This document shows positions 17,641 through 25,327 of a stretch of 51,479 nucleotides of DNA, piece by piece; position 1 is the stretch's first letter, and each line of letters opens with the position of its first letter. Source of the DNA: an uncultured Lachnospiraceae bacterium (GTDB lineage Bacteria > Bacillota > Clostridia > Lachnospirales > Lachnospiraceae); NCBI GenBank assembly GCA_900548905.1, contig URMK01000050.1:1-51479 (forward strand), in the 5' to 3' direction. Below the pieces are notes generated by a model. The model saw nothing but the letters and a program-made list of their open reading frames with translations. It was not told the origin of the DNA and ran no database searches. The position numbers were made by a program, and so were the translations under genes.

Positions 17641-17982
17641 TCAGAATTTCATCCGGCCCTCTGCCGGGGAATAGACCTCCAGTCCGTATCTTTTTGCCAG
17701 TGCCTGGAACTGTGCCATCTGCATGGTCGAGCGGGAAAGGCATTGCTGGTTTGCGACCAGCAGCACATCCACGCCTCCCAAATTCACAGCTTCCATAAAA
17801 TGCCGGAATCCGCTCCGGTCCCAGAGCGGTTTTTCTCCCATGTCGCTGGAGCTGCCTGTCACCTCAAGCTCCATCTGCAGCCCATAATCCATGAGCTGCT
17901 GGCGCTGTCCCTTTAAAGCGCCGTGGTTATCTTCCGGTGCGTCAATGTAGCAGTACACCCATGCCCGTTTTCTATTTTCCAT
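17641..17982 (-). CDS. resolvase-fold protein lacking the catalytic serine
   Basis: 113-residue protein resembling only the N-terminal catalytic fold of serine recombinases: opening strand RAWVYCYIDAP, helix LKGQRQQLMDYGLQM, WDRSGFRHFMEAV, DVLLVANQQCLSRSTMQ. In active enzymes the first strand is followed by a conserved Ser in a YxRVS motif; here the equivalent is YCYIDAP, with no Ser. There is no C-terminal DNA-binding domain. It is therefore probably not a recombinase but a regulator or relic. ATG 17982 lies next to the MazF stop codon with GGAGG upstream. Confidence 0.65.
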   Translation of the reverse strand: MENRKRAWVYCYIDAPEDNHGALKGQRQQLMDYGLQMELEVTGSSSDMGEKPLWDRSGFRHFMEAVNLGGVDVLLVANQQCLSRSTMQMAQFQALAKRYGLEVYSPAEGRMKF

Positions 17983-17983
17983 T

Positions 17984-18379
17984 TCAGTCCTCCGATTCCT
18001 TAGATTCAACTGCGTCATCACGCTGCTCCAGTATGGCGTCCAGCCCAAAGCTGACCGCAATGGCATGATCCACATACTGCATGGTGGCTGCATTCAGTCT
18101 GCCTATGTATTCCTTCAGCCGGATGCGGTCAATGGTCCGCACCTGCTCCAGCAGGACCGTGGAGTTCTTGTTCAGGCCGTGAAAGCTGCCCTCCAGCTTG
18201 ATGTGGGTGGGAAGCCGGTGCTTTCCGGTCCGGCTGGTAATGGCTGCTACAATCACCGTGGGGCTGTAATGGTTTCCCGTGTTATTCTGCACAATCAGAA
18301 CAGGCCGGACGCCTCCCTGCTCCGAACCGATCACCGGTGTTAAATCCGCATAGAACACATCGCCTTTTTTTATATTCAC
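17984..18379 (-). CDS. PemK/MazF-family toxin (putative mRNA interferase)
   Basis: 131-residue MazF-fold protein; family members cleave mRNA. Typical blocks are present: GDVFYADLTPVIGSEQGGVRPVLIVQNN, then TVIVAAITSR and LLEQVRTIDRIRLKEYIG, which hold the catalytic Arg and Thr/Ser positions. The start is GTG 18379, with GGGAGG eight bases upstream. No antitoxin gene is recognisable directly upstream; the region 18380-18999 is non-coding as far as I can see. Family members on ICEs may stabilise the element or act without a canonical partner. Confidence 0.85.
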   Translation of the reverse strand: MNIKKGDVFYADLTPVIGSEQGGVRPVLIVQNNTGNHYSPTVIVAAITSRTGKHRLPTHIKLEGSFHGLNKNSTVLLEQVRTIDRIRLKEYIGRLNAATMQYVDHAIAVSFGLDAILEQRDDAVESKESED

Positions 18380-18999
18380 AGTTAGTTCCTCCCTTCTCTG
18401 GCGCCTTCATGGCACATGGACGGCGACAGGCCGGAACAGTTTCCTGCATTGCCTGCCGCCGTAGTATCTGACATGAAAGTCAAACTTTCTTTCTTCGTTT
18501 TCGCTTGCTCCTATTCGACACTACTTCCCGGAGCGGAACGCACGGGTGCGCTCTATGGGCAGCAGGCACAGACCGGCTCTGGTTCATGCAGCGGTAACGC
18601 CGCACAAGCCGTCATGGGATTCTCACCCCTCCGGGGATCTCCCGGAGCCGCCCTCATTGCGTGATCCCGCTTCTGCGGGGCTGTGACTGGGCGGAAGTAT
18701 CATGATAGGCTGTTCCGGTCATGGCGGGGCGGCTTACCACAGCCGCATTGGGACGGACATTTCCCGCTCTGCACCTTTGATGTCATCTTGTTGACAGGCA
18801 CTCTGACTGCCTGCAGGTGGTCATGGCGTGTCCTCCCGGCCGCTTTTCCTTCTGGGACGGAACAGCTAATGTATCTGTACTGCTGGATATGACTGCCTTG
18901 GAAGCAGTGATTTTCAAGGAACCGGAGGGAGAACTATTTACCCCCCTCACTTACTTCCACGTTGGCAGAGCAGTTTGAGAACCAAAAAGCGAAAACTTT
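18380..18999. other. 620-bp region without a convincing gene
   Basis: Lies between the MazF start and the sigma-like gene. It is GC-rich compared with the cargo block and contains a perfect inverted repeat CTCCGGG/CCCGGAG (18629-18635 and 18641-18647, 5-nt loop). A plus-strand frame at 18416-18664 lacks a ribosome binding site and family resemblance. The region may hold a promoter, a structured RNA or a DNA site used by the element. Confidence 0.4.
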
Positions 19000-19452
19000 T
19001 CAAAAATTTTCTAACAGTTCCCGTAAACGCTCTAATATCCGCTGTCTGCGCTTGTTGATTCCTTTCTGCGAAATCTGGTACTCCGCAGCAAGGTCCCGCT
19101 CTGTACGGCCCTCAAAGAAGATTTGTTTCATAAGAATGCGCTCATCTTCAGAAAGCATGGACAGGGCTTTATGTAGCTGCTGTGACTGAATGTTTTGGAT
19201 TGCTACTTCCTCTACGCTGCTGCCATCCTCTACAAACAGTGTCCCCTGCTCCATAAGCCGTTCATAGGAGTCCTCCCTGCTGGGGATGACTGTAACTGTC
19301 TGTTCCTCCTGATCCACAATAGTCTGCTCCACCTTCAGGTCGTATTCCTGATACTGCATTTTTCTTTCTGTGGTTCTAAGCACAGCGATCACTTCCTCAC
19401 TGGCCTCCGGATACATCTTCTTAAAATCCGGGATTCGATATGGTTTTGCCAT
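19000..19452 (-). CDS. sigma-70 region 4-like regulator
   Basis: 150-residue protein with a C-terminal helix-turn-helix like sigma factor region 4 (LSMLSEDERILMKQIFFEGRTERDLAAEYQISQKGINKRRQRILERLRELL). The N-terminal half is variable and acidic. Proteins of this kind regulate ICE genes in Tn916 and Tn1549-type elements. ATG 19452 is chosen because GAAGGAGG precedes it; an ATG at 19470 would add six residues. Located in the element's regulatory end, same direction as the toxin and recombinase genes. Confidence 0.8.
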   Translation of the reverse strand: MAKPYRIPDFKKMYPEASEEVIAVLRTTERKMQYQEYDLKVEQTIVDQEEQTVTVIPSREDSYERLMEQGTLFVEDGSSVEEVAIQNIQSQQLHKALSMLSEDERILMKQIFFEGRTERDLAAEYQISQKGINKRRQRILERLRELLENF

Positions 19453-19964
19453 AGGCTTGTCCTCCTTCATTTTCGTTTGGGCTAAAACGAAGAAGAAGCG
19501 GTGGGCTACGGCATCTCTTTTCCGGTGCTTTTAGACAGAAAAGAACGTCCACATCCGGCGCTTGGCCGTTATGGGCGTCCTTTTTTCTTTCGTGTTTTAC
19601 ATGTTCTTTCAGTACGTCCTTGCGGCCGCACTGGGCCGCACTGGAATCCGCTTTTTTTGACAGGCCACCATCCTGCCGGTAATTATAGATTGCTGTTACG
19701 TGTCGCTGCTACGAATCAGCAGCGGCGCAGAGTCGGTCCAGCGCATAAAATAAACCCTCCAAACTCAAAACGGGCTTGAAGGGCTATTAGCTGGCATGGC
19801 AAAAGAGTCCGCCAAGATACCGTTTTTTTTGACGGGCTTTTCGCCGTTAATAATAGCATAAAACATAATCGGGAATTTTTAGGGGGGCAAACAGGGAAAA
19901 AAGAGGGAAGAATGTTGACAAAACTCGACAAAAGAACAGCCATAGCTGCATTTTTATGTCGCAG
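19453..19964. other. intergenic region at the ICE/cargo boundary
   Basis: About 510 bp without a supported gene, between the sigma-like gene and the response regulator. It contains two strong hairpins, 19537-19590 and 19928-19978, and AT-rich sequence. Short open frames here lack ribosome binding sites. Confidence 0.5.
19537..19590 (+). terminator. terminator-like hairpin
   Basis: AGAAAAGAACGTCC (19537-19550) pairs imperfectly with the arm beginning GGGCGTCC and running into TTTTTTCT (19573-19588). The U-run is on the plus strand. No plus-strand gene lies upstream, so its role could be to insulate the leftward sigma-like gene from antisense transcription. Confidence 0.4.
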
Positions 19965-19978
19965 TTACGGCTGTTCTT
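19928..19978 (-). terminator. terminator of the response regulator transcript
   Basis: An 18-bp near-perfect stem (19932-19949 with 19961-19978, one mismatch and one wobble pair) overlaps the stop codon at 19965 and is followed on the minus strand by a short T-rich run. Confidence 0.65.
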
Positions 19979-20660
19979 CCTCATCTGGGGAAAATCGGTA
20001 TCCAATACCCCAAACATTTTTTATATATTCTTTTCCCGCTGGTGTCATTTTTTTGCGGAGCGCTTTGATGTGTGCTTTGACCTGTTCGTCCACGTTATAC
20101 TGTATGTCCTGACTCCAAACATATCCATAGAGCTGTTCCCGACTGAGTACCTGTCCTGCGTGTTCGGCAAGGCAGAACAGAAGATCAAACTCTTTACGTG
20201 TCAAATTTAATGACTCACCTTTGAGCGTAGCCTGACGAAGTTCGGGATCAATCATTAAGTCCATACCAAAAGCCAAGGTATAGTGTCGTTTTGAAATCGG
20301 ACCGATATCAGCATATAGCTGCATTAAAGATTGTGCATGAGCAAGACATACTTCTAACTCATAAGGTTTTTCTAAATAACCTGTCGCACCTGCCTTAAAA
20401 GCTTCAATTCGTTCTGTGGTATCATTCTTAGATGATAACACCAAGATTGGCATAGGATTCATTTTTCTTAATTTTTCTAATAATGACAAACCATTTATTT
20501 CGGACAACTGAATATCCATAATAACTAGACAGAACTGGTGCTGTGCAAACTGTTCAAATCCATCTGCTACTGAAAGGGCATAGTATACATCTGTCGTTTC
20601 GCTTTGAAGGGCATATTTAATCTCTTTACAGGTATTTAAATCATCATCAATAATTAACAC
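19965..20660 (-). CDS. orphan OmpR/PhoB-type response regulator
   Basis: Two-component response regulator with a receiver domain (LIIDDD at the N-terminus, phosphorylatable Asp49 in LVIMDIQLSEINGL, Lys in LSSKND) and a C-terminal winged-helix domain (LTRKEFDLLFCLAEHAGQVLSREQLYGYVW, ending VWGIGYRFSP). GTG 20660 is the nearest ordinary start but its AAGGAGG is 17 bases away. ATA 20672 in the same frame gives the family-typical IKKRVLIIDDD with an ideal 8-base spacing, so translation may start there or the original ATG has mutated. No histidine kinase gene is in the window. It resembles VanR-type regulators often found on clostridial ICEs. Confidence 0.85.
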   Translation of the reverse strand: MLIIDDDLNTCKEIKYALQSETTDVYYALSVADGFEQFAQHQFCLVIMDIQLSEINGLSLLEKLRKMNPMPILVLSSKNDTTERIEAFKAGATGYLEKPYELEVCLAHAQSLMQLYADIGPISKRHYTLAFGMDLMIDPELRQATLKGESLNLTRKEFDLLFCLAEHAGQVLSREQLYGYVWSQDIQYNVDEQVKAHIKALRKKMTPAGKEYIKNVWGIGYRFSPDEEEQP

Positions 20661-20722
20661 CCTTTTCTTTATCTCATGTACCTCCTTCCATCATCTTTAG
20701 AGGATAAAAATTTATAAACCAA

Positions 20723-20959
20723 TTAAATTTTACACAAGAGGCATTCAAGTTCCTCACTTTCACCATTAAAAACCACTTCAATCTTACCCTTTGCGCAAAT
20801 AGCCATAACACCCAAAAGAGATTTTCCATCAACTGCATAATGGGACTGATAAGGATAAACATCTATTGGGAAATCACATCGTTCTGCTATACTGACCAGC
20901 CTTCTTACGTCATCTTCCTTCTCCAGTTCTACCACTGTACTCTTTCGCATCCTTTTCAA
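20723..20959 (-). CDS. HPr-like protein lacking the PTS histidine (Crh-like)
   Basis: 78-residue protein with an HPr fold. The region around the regulatory serine is conserved: VDGKSLLGVMAI corresponds to HPr LKSIMGVMSL with Ser46. The active-site loop GIHARPA is absent; the equivalent stretch is EDDVRRLVSIAER, so phosphotransfer from enzyme I is not expected. Crh of Bacillus shows the same pattern and acts as a CcpA corepressor when Ser46 is phosphorylated. Start TTG 20959 overlaps the nfnB stop and has GGAG eight bases upstream; ATG 20950 is an alternative. Translationally coupled to nfnB. Confidence 0.7.
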   Translation of the reverse strand: MKRMRKSTVVELEKEDDVRRLVSIAERCDFPIDVYPYQSHYAVDGKSLLGVMAICAKGKIEVVFNGESEELECLLCKI

Positions 20960-22392
20960 AATCCGCTCTCCTTTTCTTTTGTCAGATAATCGTGAATTCC
21001 TCTTGCGCCTGCCCGTCCGGCCTCCATAGCCAGAATCACTGTTGCCGCACCAGTTACTGCATCTCCTCCTGCAAAAACACCCTTTCTTGTAGTCCGTCCA
21101 TTCTCAGGCTCTGCTACAATGCATTTACGCCGGTTGACTTCCATCCCTTTTGTAGTGGATGAAATCAGAGGATTCGGTGATGTGCCTAATGACATGATAA
21201 TCGTATCGGCTTCCATTGTATAATCAGACCCTGCAATTTCCACTGGCATTCTTCTTCCGGAAGCGTCCGGTTCTCCCAGTTCCATTTTACGGACCACCAT
21301 TCCATTCACCCAGCCGCTCTCATCTGTGAGGATTTCAACCGGATTGGTCAGAAAATCAAGTATTACCCCTTCCTGTTTTGCATGATGCACTTCCTCTGCA
21401 CGCGCAGGAAGTTCTTCTTCGCTGCGCCGGTATACGATATGTACTTCAGCTCCAAGGCGCAGTGCTGTTCTTGCCGCATCCATAGCCACGTTCCCTCCGC
21501 CTACAACTGCTACCTTCCTTCCTGCCACAATGGGTGTATCATAATCGCTCCGAAATGCTTTCATCAAATTACTCCGGGTCAGATATTCGTTGGCAGAAAA
21601 GACCCCGTTGGCATTTTCTCCCGGTATTCCCATAAACTTTGGAAGCCCTGCGCCGGAACCAATAAACACGGCTTCATATTTTTCCTGCTCCATCAGTTCA
21701 TCAATGGTAACCGATTTACCGATGATTACATCTGTTTCTATCTTGACACCCAGTTTTTTCACGTTTTCAATTTCTGCACGAACCACTTTCTCCTTTGGCA
21801 GACGAAACTCTGGAATACCATAGGTCAATACGCCTCCCGGTTCATGCAGTGCCTCGAAAATCGTGACATTATATCCCAGCTTTGCCAGGTCTCCGGCACA
21901 GGTCAGACCGGCCGGTCCGGAACCAACTACTGCTACTTTTTTATCTGTTTTTTTTGCGGCCATCTTTGGAACAAAGCCATGTTCCCTGGACCAGTCAGCA
22001 ACAAAACGCTCCAGTTTGCCTATCGAAACCGGCTCTCCTTTTATTCCACGGACACATACCCCCTCACACTGGCTTTCCTGGGGACATACCCGTCCGCAGA
22101 CTGCCGGTAATGTTGATGCCTTTGCAATCACATCTGCAGCAGCCTCAAAATCTCCATTTTCCACTTCTTTGATAAACCCGGGAATATTGATGGATACCGG
22201 ACAGCCGCCCATACACTTTGCATTTTTACATTTCAGACATCTGGCGGCTTCCTCCATCGCTTCCTTAGGATTGTAGCCATAGCATACTTCCTCGAAATTT
22301 CCTGCACGAACCTTTGCCTCCTGCTCTCTTACAGGCACCTTCCTCAATGCGTCCATTTTCCCTTTTTCCTCCGCTTTTTCTTTCTGTTTCAT
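20956..22392 (-). CDS. nfnB: NADH-dependent ferredoxin:NADP+ oxidoreductase subunit B (NfnB, GltA-like)
   Basis: Large flavoprotein subunit of the electron-bifurcating NfnAB complex, which couples NADH and reduced ferredoxin to make two NADPH, or runs in reverse. The 478-residue protein has N-terminal iron-sulfur ligands (CLKCKNAKCMGGCP and CGRVCPQESQCEGVC), an FAD motif VAVVGSGPAGLTCAGDLAKLG and an NADP motif VAVVGGGNVAMDAARTALRLG. ATG 22392 overlaps the nfnA stop as ATGA, which favours it over GTG 22401. Databases often call it a glutamate synthase small subunit; the adjacent nfnA makes Nfn the better name. Confidence 0.88.
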   Translation of the reverse strand: MKQKEKAEEKGKMDALRKVPVREQEAKVRAGNFEEVCYGYNPKEAMEEAARCLKCKNAKCMGGCPVSINIPGFIKEVENGDFEAAADVIAKASTLPAVCGRVCPQESQCEGVCVRGIKGEPVSIGKLERFVADWSREHGFVPKMAAKKTDKKVAVVGSGPAGLTCAGDLAKLGYNVTIFEALHEPGGVLTYGIPEFRLPKEKVVRAEIENVKKLGVKIETDVIIGKSVTIDELMEQEKYEAVFIGSGAGLPKFMGIPGENANGVFSANEYLTRSNLMKAFRSDYDTPIVAGRKVAVVGGGNVAMDAARTALRLGAEVHIVYRRSEEELPARAEEVHHAKQEGVILDFLTNPVEILTDESGWVNGMVVRKMELGEPDASGRRMPVEIAGSDYTMEADTIIMSLGTSPNPLISSTTKGMEVNRRKCIVAEPENGRTTRKGVFAGGDAVTGAATVILAMEAGRAGARGIHDYLTKEKESGF

Positions 22393-23273
22393 TCCCGGCA
22401 CCGGCCACAGCCGCCATGATGGGTTTCCCCCTCCGCAGCTTTCAGCATGGCCCGCCCTTCTTCCGTTTTATACATCTGCTGGCGTTTCATCGCCTCATCA
22501 AAATCCACCAGATGTCCATCAAATTCCGGGCCGTCCACACAGGCAAATTTCACTTCTTTGCCTATGGTCAGGCGGCAGGCTCCGCACATCCCGGTTCCAT
22601 CTACCATAATCGGATTCATACTGACCACAGTAGGGATTCCCAGCGCCTTCGTCAGCTTACAGACAAATTTCATCATTATCATAGGGCCAATCGCCACGCA
22701 TACGTCGTAGTGCAGGCCCTGATTCTCAATTAGATCCTGAATAACTGCTGTAACCATGCCTTTTCTTTCATAAGATCCATCATCCGTTGTAACGTAAAGA
22801 TTTCCCGCCACATCACGCATTTTGTCCTCAAGAATCAGCAGTTCTTTATTTTTAGCTCCTATTATGACATCTGCTGAAATTCCATTTTCTTTCATCCACT
22901 TTACCTGTGGATACACCGGAGCTGTTCCTACTCCACCTGCCACAAATAGATATCTGCGGTTCATTACTTCTTCCACCGGTTCCCTGACAAATTCGGACGG
23001 CTGTCCCAGCGGACCGACAAAATCCTGAAACGCATCTCCTTCTTTAAGCATGGACATACGTTTCGTGGAAGCCCCGACCACCTGAAACACAATGGTAACT
23101 GTTCCTTTCTTCCTTTCAAAATCGCATATGGTCAGTGGAATACGCTCCCCCTGCTCATCAATCTTCACAATCACAAATTCACCCGGCTGACAGCCGTTTG
23201 CAACCCTCGCCGCCTCCACCTCCATTAGATAGATCTTATCTGCCAACTGTTCTGCCTTTAAAATTCTATACAT
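22389..23273 (-). CDS. nfnA: NADH-dependent ferredoxin:NADP+ oxidoreductase subunit A (NfnA)
   Basis: 294-residue FAD/NAD-binding subunit of NfnAB, of the dihydroorotate-dehydrogenase electron-transfer type. The NAD-binding block is RYLFVAGGVGTAPVYPQ. The [2Fe-2S] segment VDGTGMCGACRLTIGKEVKFACVDGPEFDGH contains an Asp and three Cys, matching the unusual Asp/Cys3 coordination known for NfnA. It directly precedes nfnB with a 4-bp overlap. A terminator separates it from the kinase gene upstream, so it may depend on read-through or a weak promoter in the 30-bp gap. Confidence 0.88.
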   Translation of the reverse strand: MYRILKAEQLADKIYLMEVEAARVANGCQPGEFVIVKIDEQGERIPLTICDFERKKGTVTIVFQVVGASTKRMSMLKEGDAFQDFVGPLGQPSEFVREPVEEVMNRRYLFVAGGVGTAPVYPQVKWMKENGISADVIIGAKNKELLILEDKMRDVAGNLYVTTDDGSYERKGMVTAVIQDLIENQGLHYDVCVAIGPMIMMKFVCKLTKALGIPTVVSMNPIMVDGTGMCGACRLTIGKEVKFACVDGPEFDGHLVDFDEAMKRQQMYKTEEGRAMLKAAEGETHHGGCGRCRE

Positions 23274-23302
23274 TGTTTCACGTTCTCCTCTTGTTTATAT
23301 TC

Positions 23303-23337
23303 TAAAAAATCCCGGGGACCGCCGCCCCCAGGATTTT
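23303..23337 (-). terminator. terminator between the sugar operon and nfnAB
   Basis: AAAATCC (23306-23312) pairs with GGATTTT (23331-23337), with an inner G4/C4 stem, and on the minus strand it is followed by six T. It begins at the PfkB stop codon. It should end most transcription from the catabolic operon before nfnA. Confidence 0.75.
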
Positions 23338-24346
23338 ACCTGTTGTATATCTTCTCCAGCTCCCAGACATCTTCACTCAGCCGCAAGCCATCTGTTCCAT
23401 TTTCTTCCGACAACGAACAGGCTGCACAGGCTGTAGCAAAACGCATGGCTTCCTCCAGGCTCATTCCTTCATAAGCGCCATATAAAATCCCGCTGCAATA
23501 GGCATCTCCTGCCCCATTGGTTCCTTTAATATATCCTTCCGGAAGTTTTAGGCTGGATACTTTTACAAACTTATTATTTGTACAGTCATAACCGTAACCA
23601 CAGCCAGGAGAATGAATCACCGCCCATGTTGATACTCCCAGATCTTTCAGACATTTCAATGCCTCCATAACCCTGATATCCAACCCGGCTTCATGCTCTC
23701 CCGTCAGGACTACTCCTGTAATCGCCTGAGCCTCCACTTCGTTAATGGAGCAGAAATCCGTATATTTCAGCGCACAGGTCACAATTTCCTTTGCCCTTGT
23801 ACTTTGCTCCGACACAATGTCAATTGAGGTTTTCATTCCTCTTTTTTGTGCCTCATGAAGAATTCTGGCTCCGTGGGTGCCATATATTTCATCTTTGGCA
23901 TCCACTTTAGCCATTAACAGTAAATATTCCAAATGAAATATTTCTGCGTCTACAGCACTCCAGTCGATATATGCTTTCTCATACCGGTCGCTTGAGGCCG
24001 GAAGAAAGAAGAACGTCCGCTGTTTTGTATCCTGTGCATTCATGACCAGGGTGACAGAACTCTCACCTTCTCTGGTCACGTTTCCCAAATCAATATTGGG
24101 ATATTCCGACAGTCTCCGGCATAACATATCCCCATTGACATCTTCTCCCACAACTGCACTGACTTTGACCGGCATGTCTGGATTCAGTTTCGCCAGATCC
24201 GTAATGAGATTCCCGCTGCCGCCAACATATCGTTCCGTTTCACGGATGTTGGTCAGCAGCCCTTCTTTGGGATAAGTGTCAATTTTATAAAATACGTCTG
24301 CAATCAGAGAACCGGCTATTGTAATTCCCTTTCTGCTTTTTTCCAT
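23336..24346 (-). CDS. PfkB-family carbohydrate kinase
   Basis: Sugar kinase of the ribokinase/PfkB family, 336 residues. The N-terminal glycine motif VGGSGNLITDLAKL and the C-terminal signature IKGTNGAGDAYCSGILYGAYEG with the catalytic Asp of GAGD are clear. It probably phosphorylates the ketose made by upstream enzymes so that the neighbouring class II aldolase can split it. GGGAAGG precedes ATG 24346. Substrate is not evident from sequence. Last gene of the LacI-controlled operon before the terminator. Confidence 0.9.
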   Translation of the reverse strand: MEKSRKGITIAGSLIADVFYKIDTYPKEGLLTNIRETERYVGGSGNLITDLAKLNPDMPVKVSAVVGEDVNGDMLCRRLSEYPNIDLGNVTREGESSVTLVMNAQDTKQRTFFFLPASSDRYEKAYIDWSAVDAEIFHLEYLLLMAKVDAKDEIYGTHGARILHEAQKRGMKTSIDIVSEQSTRAKEIVTCALKYTDFCSINEVEAQAITGVVLTGEHEAGLDIRVMEALKCLKDLGVSTWAVIHSPGCGYGYDCTNNKFVKVSSLKLPEGYIKGTNGAGDAYCSGILYGAYEGMSLEEAMRFATACAACSLSEENGTDGLRLSEDVWELEKIYNR

Positions 24347-24383
24347 AGCCTTCCCTCATCCTTCCATGTCAGAATCCTTCCAG

Positions 24384-25268
24384 CTAATTTCCCATACTGA
24401 AGATCTTAATTGCATTAATAACATCCTGCTTCATGGCTTCAATCCCAATCAGCGGGATGTCATGATAAAAGATATTTTCATCCGGGTTTTTTTTATCCAT
24501 TGCTTCCTTGACCGCTCGTCCCCCGACCATGGACATATAGGTGTAGTAATTGATTTTACGGACACCATTCTTGATTGCTGTCTGGAATTCTTCTTTGCTG
24601 AGTCCTGAGCCTCCATGCATAACGAATGGTATATCGATCTTATTGCGGATCTCCGTAATCCTGTCTAAATCGAGAACCGGTTTCTTGGTATATACACCAT
24701 GGGTTGTGCCAAATGCAATGGCCAGAACATCAACGCCTGTACGCTCCACAAAATCTTTTGCCGTATCCGGATCTGTGTAAACATTCTCCACGCTCTCAAA
24801 GGATTCCACAGTTTCAGATTCCACAGGTGCTTCTCCTACTCCGATATCAGATGCAAAAATATGTCCCAACTCTGCCTCTACTGTAACATCAATGCTGTGT
24901 GCAAGCCGGCAGATTTCAGCCGTCTCCCTGACATTTTCCTCATAATCTGCACTGGATGCATCCAGCATAACAGAGGTGAACCCCAGACGGATTGCTTTCA
25001 TGCAGGATTCCAGGCAGGAGCCATGATCCAGATGGACACAAACCGGCACAGAAGCTGCCTTTGCATACTGCAGCATAATCGGTCCAATTTCATCAATGGA
25101 AATCAGGGGAGCATGTACCTCCGCATAATTTAAAATAACTGCCTTCTGGGTTTCCTCTGCTGCGCGGATAATTGCAATCACTGACTCCAGATTTGTAGCG
25201 TTAAATGCACCTACTGCATAACCTTTTTCCACTGCGTCCTGTAAAACTCCATTTAATGATACTAACAT
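24384..25268 (-). CDS. class II fructose-bisphosphate/ketose-phosphate aldolase
   Basis: Zinc-dependent aldolase of 294 residues, similar in size to GatY/KbaY and to class II FBP aldolases. Zinc and catalytic residues are visible in VCVHLDHGS (Asp81, His82); further signatures are LDASSADYEENV, VEAELGHI, AIAFGTTHGVY and VMHGGSGLS. It cleaves a ketose phosphate to DHAP and an aldehyde. GGAGG precedes ATG 25268. Its place beside a PfkB kinase, an epimerase and a dehydrogenase suggests a dedicated catabolic pathway rather than glycolysis. Confidence 0.92.
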   Translation of the reverse strand: MLVSLNGVLQDAVEKGYAVGAFNATNLESVIAIIRAAEETQKAVILNYAEVHAPLISIDEIGPIMLQYAKAASVPVCVHLDHGSCLESCMKAIRLGFTSVMLDASSADYEENVRETAEICRLAHSIDVTVEAELGHIFASDIGVGEAPVESETVESFESVENVYTDPDTAKDFVERTGVDVLAIAFGTTHGVYTKKPVLDLDRITEIRNKIDIPFVMHGGSGLSKEEFQTAIKNGVRKINYYTYMSMVGGRAVKEAMDKKNPDENIFYHDIPLIGIEAMKQDVINAIKIFSMGN

Positions 25269-25327
25269 TTCTTTCCTCCATAATCGATTTCTGTTTTTAG
25301 GGTTACTTTATATGTTGCCGTCCTACC

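Noticed and set aside
18416..18664. 82-codon plus-strand frame in the gap before the MazF gene
   Set aside because: No ribosome binding site, low-complexity Ser/Gly/Ala composition and opposite strand to its neighbours.
19965..20660. Vancomycin-resistance regulator VanR
   Set aside because: The response regulator resembles VanR-type proteins, but there is no vanS, vanH or ligase gene in the window.
20956..22392. Glutamate synthase small subunit
   Set aside because: Similarity is real, but no large subunit is present and nfnA overlaps it, which defines NfnAB.
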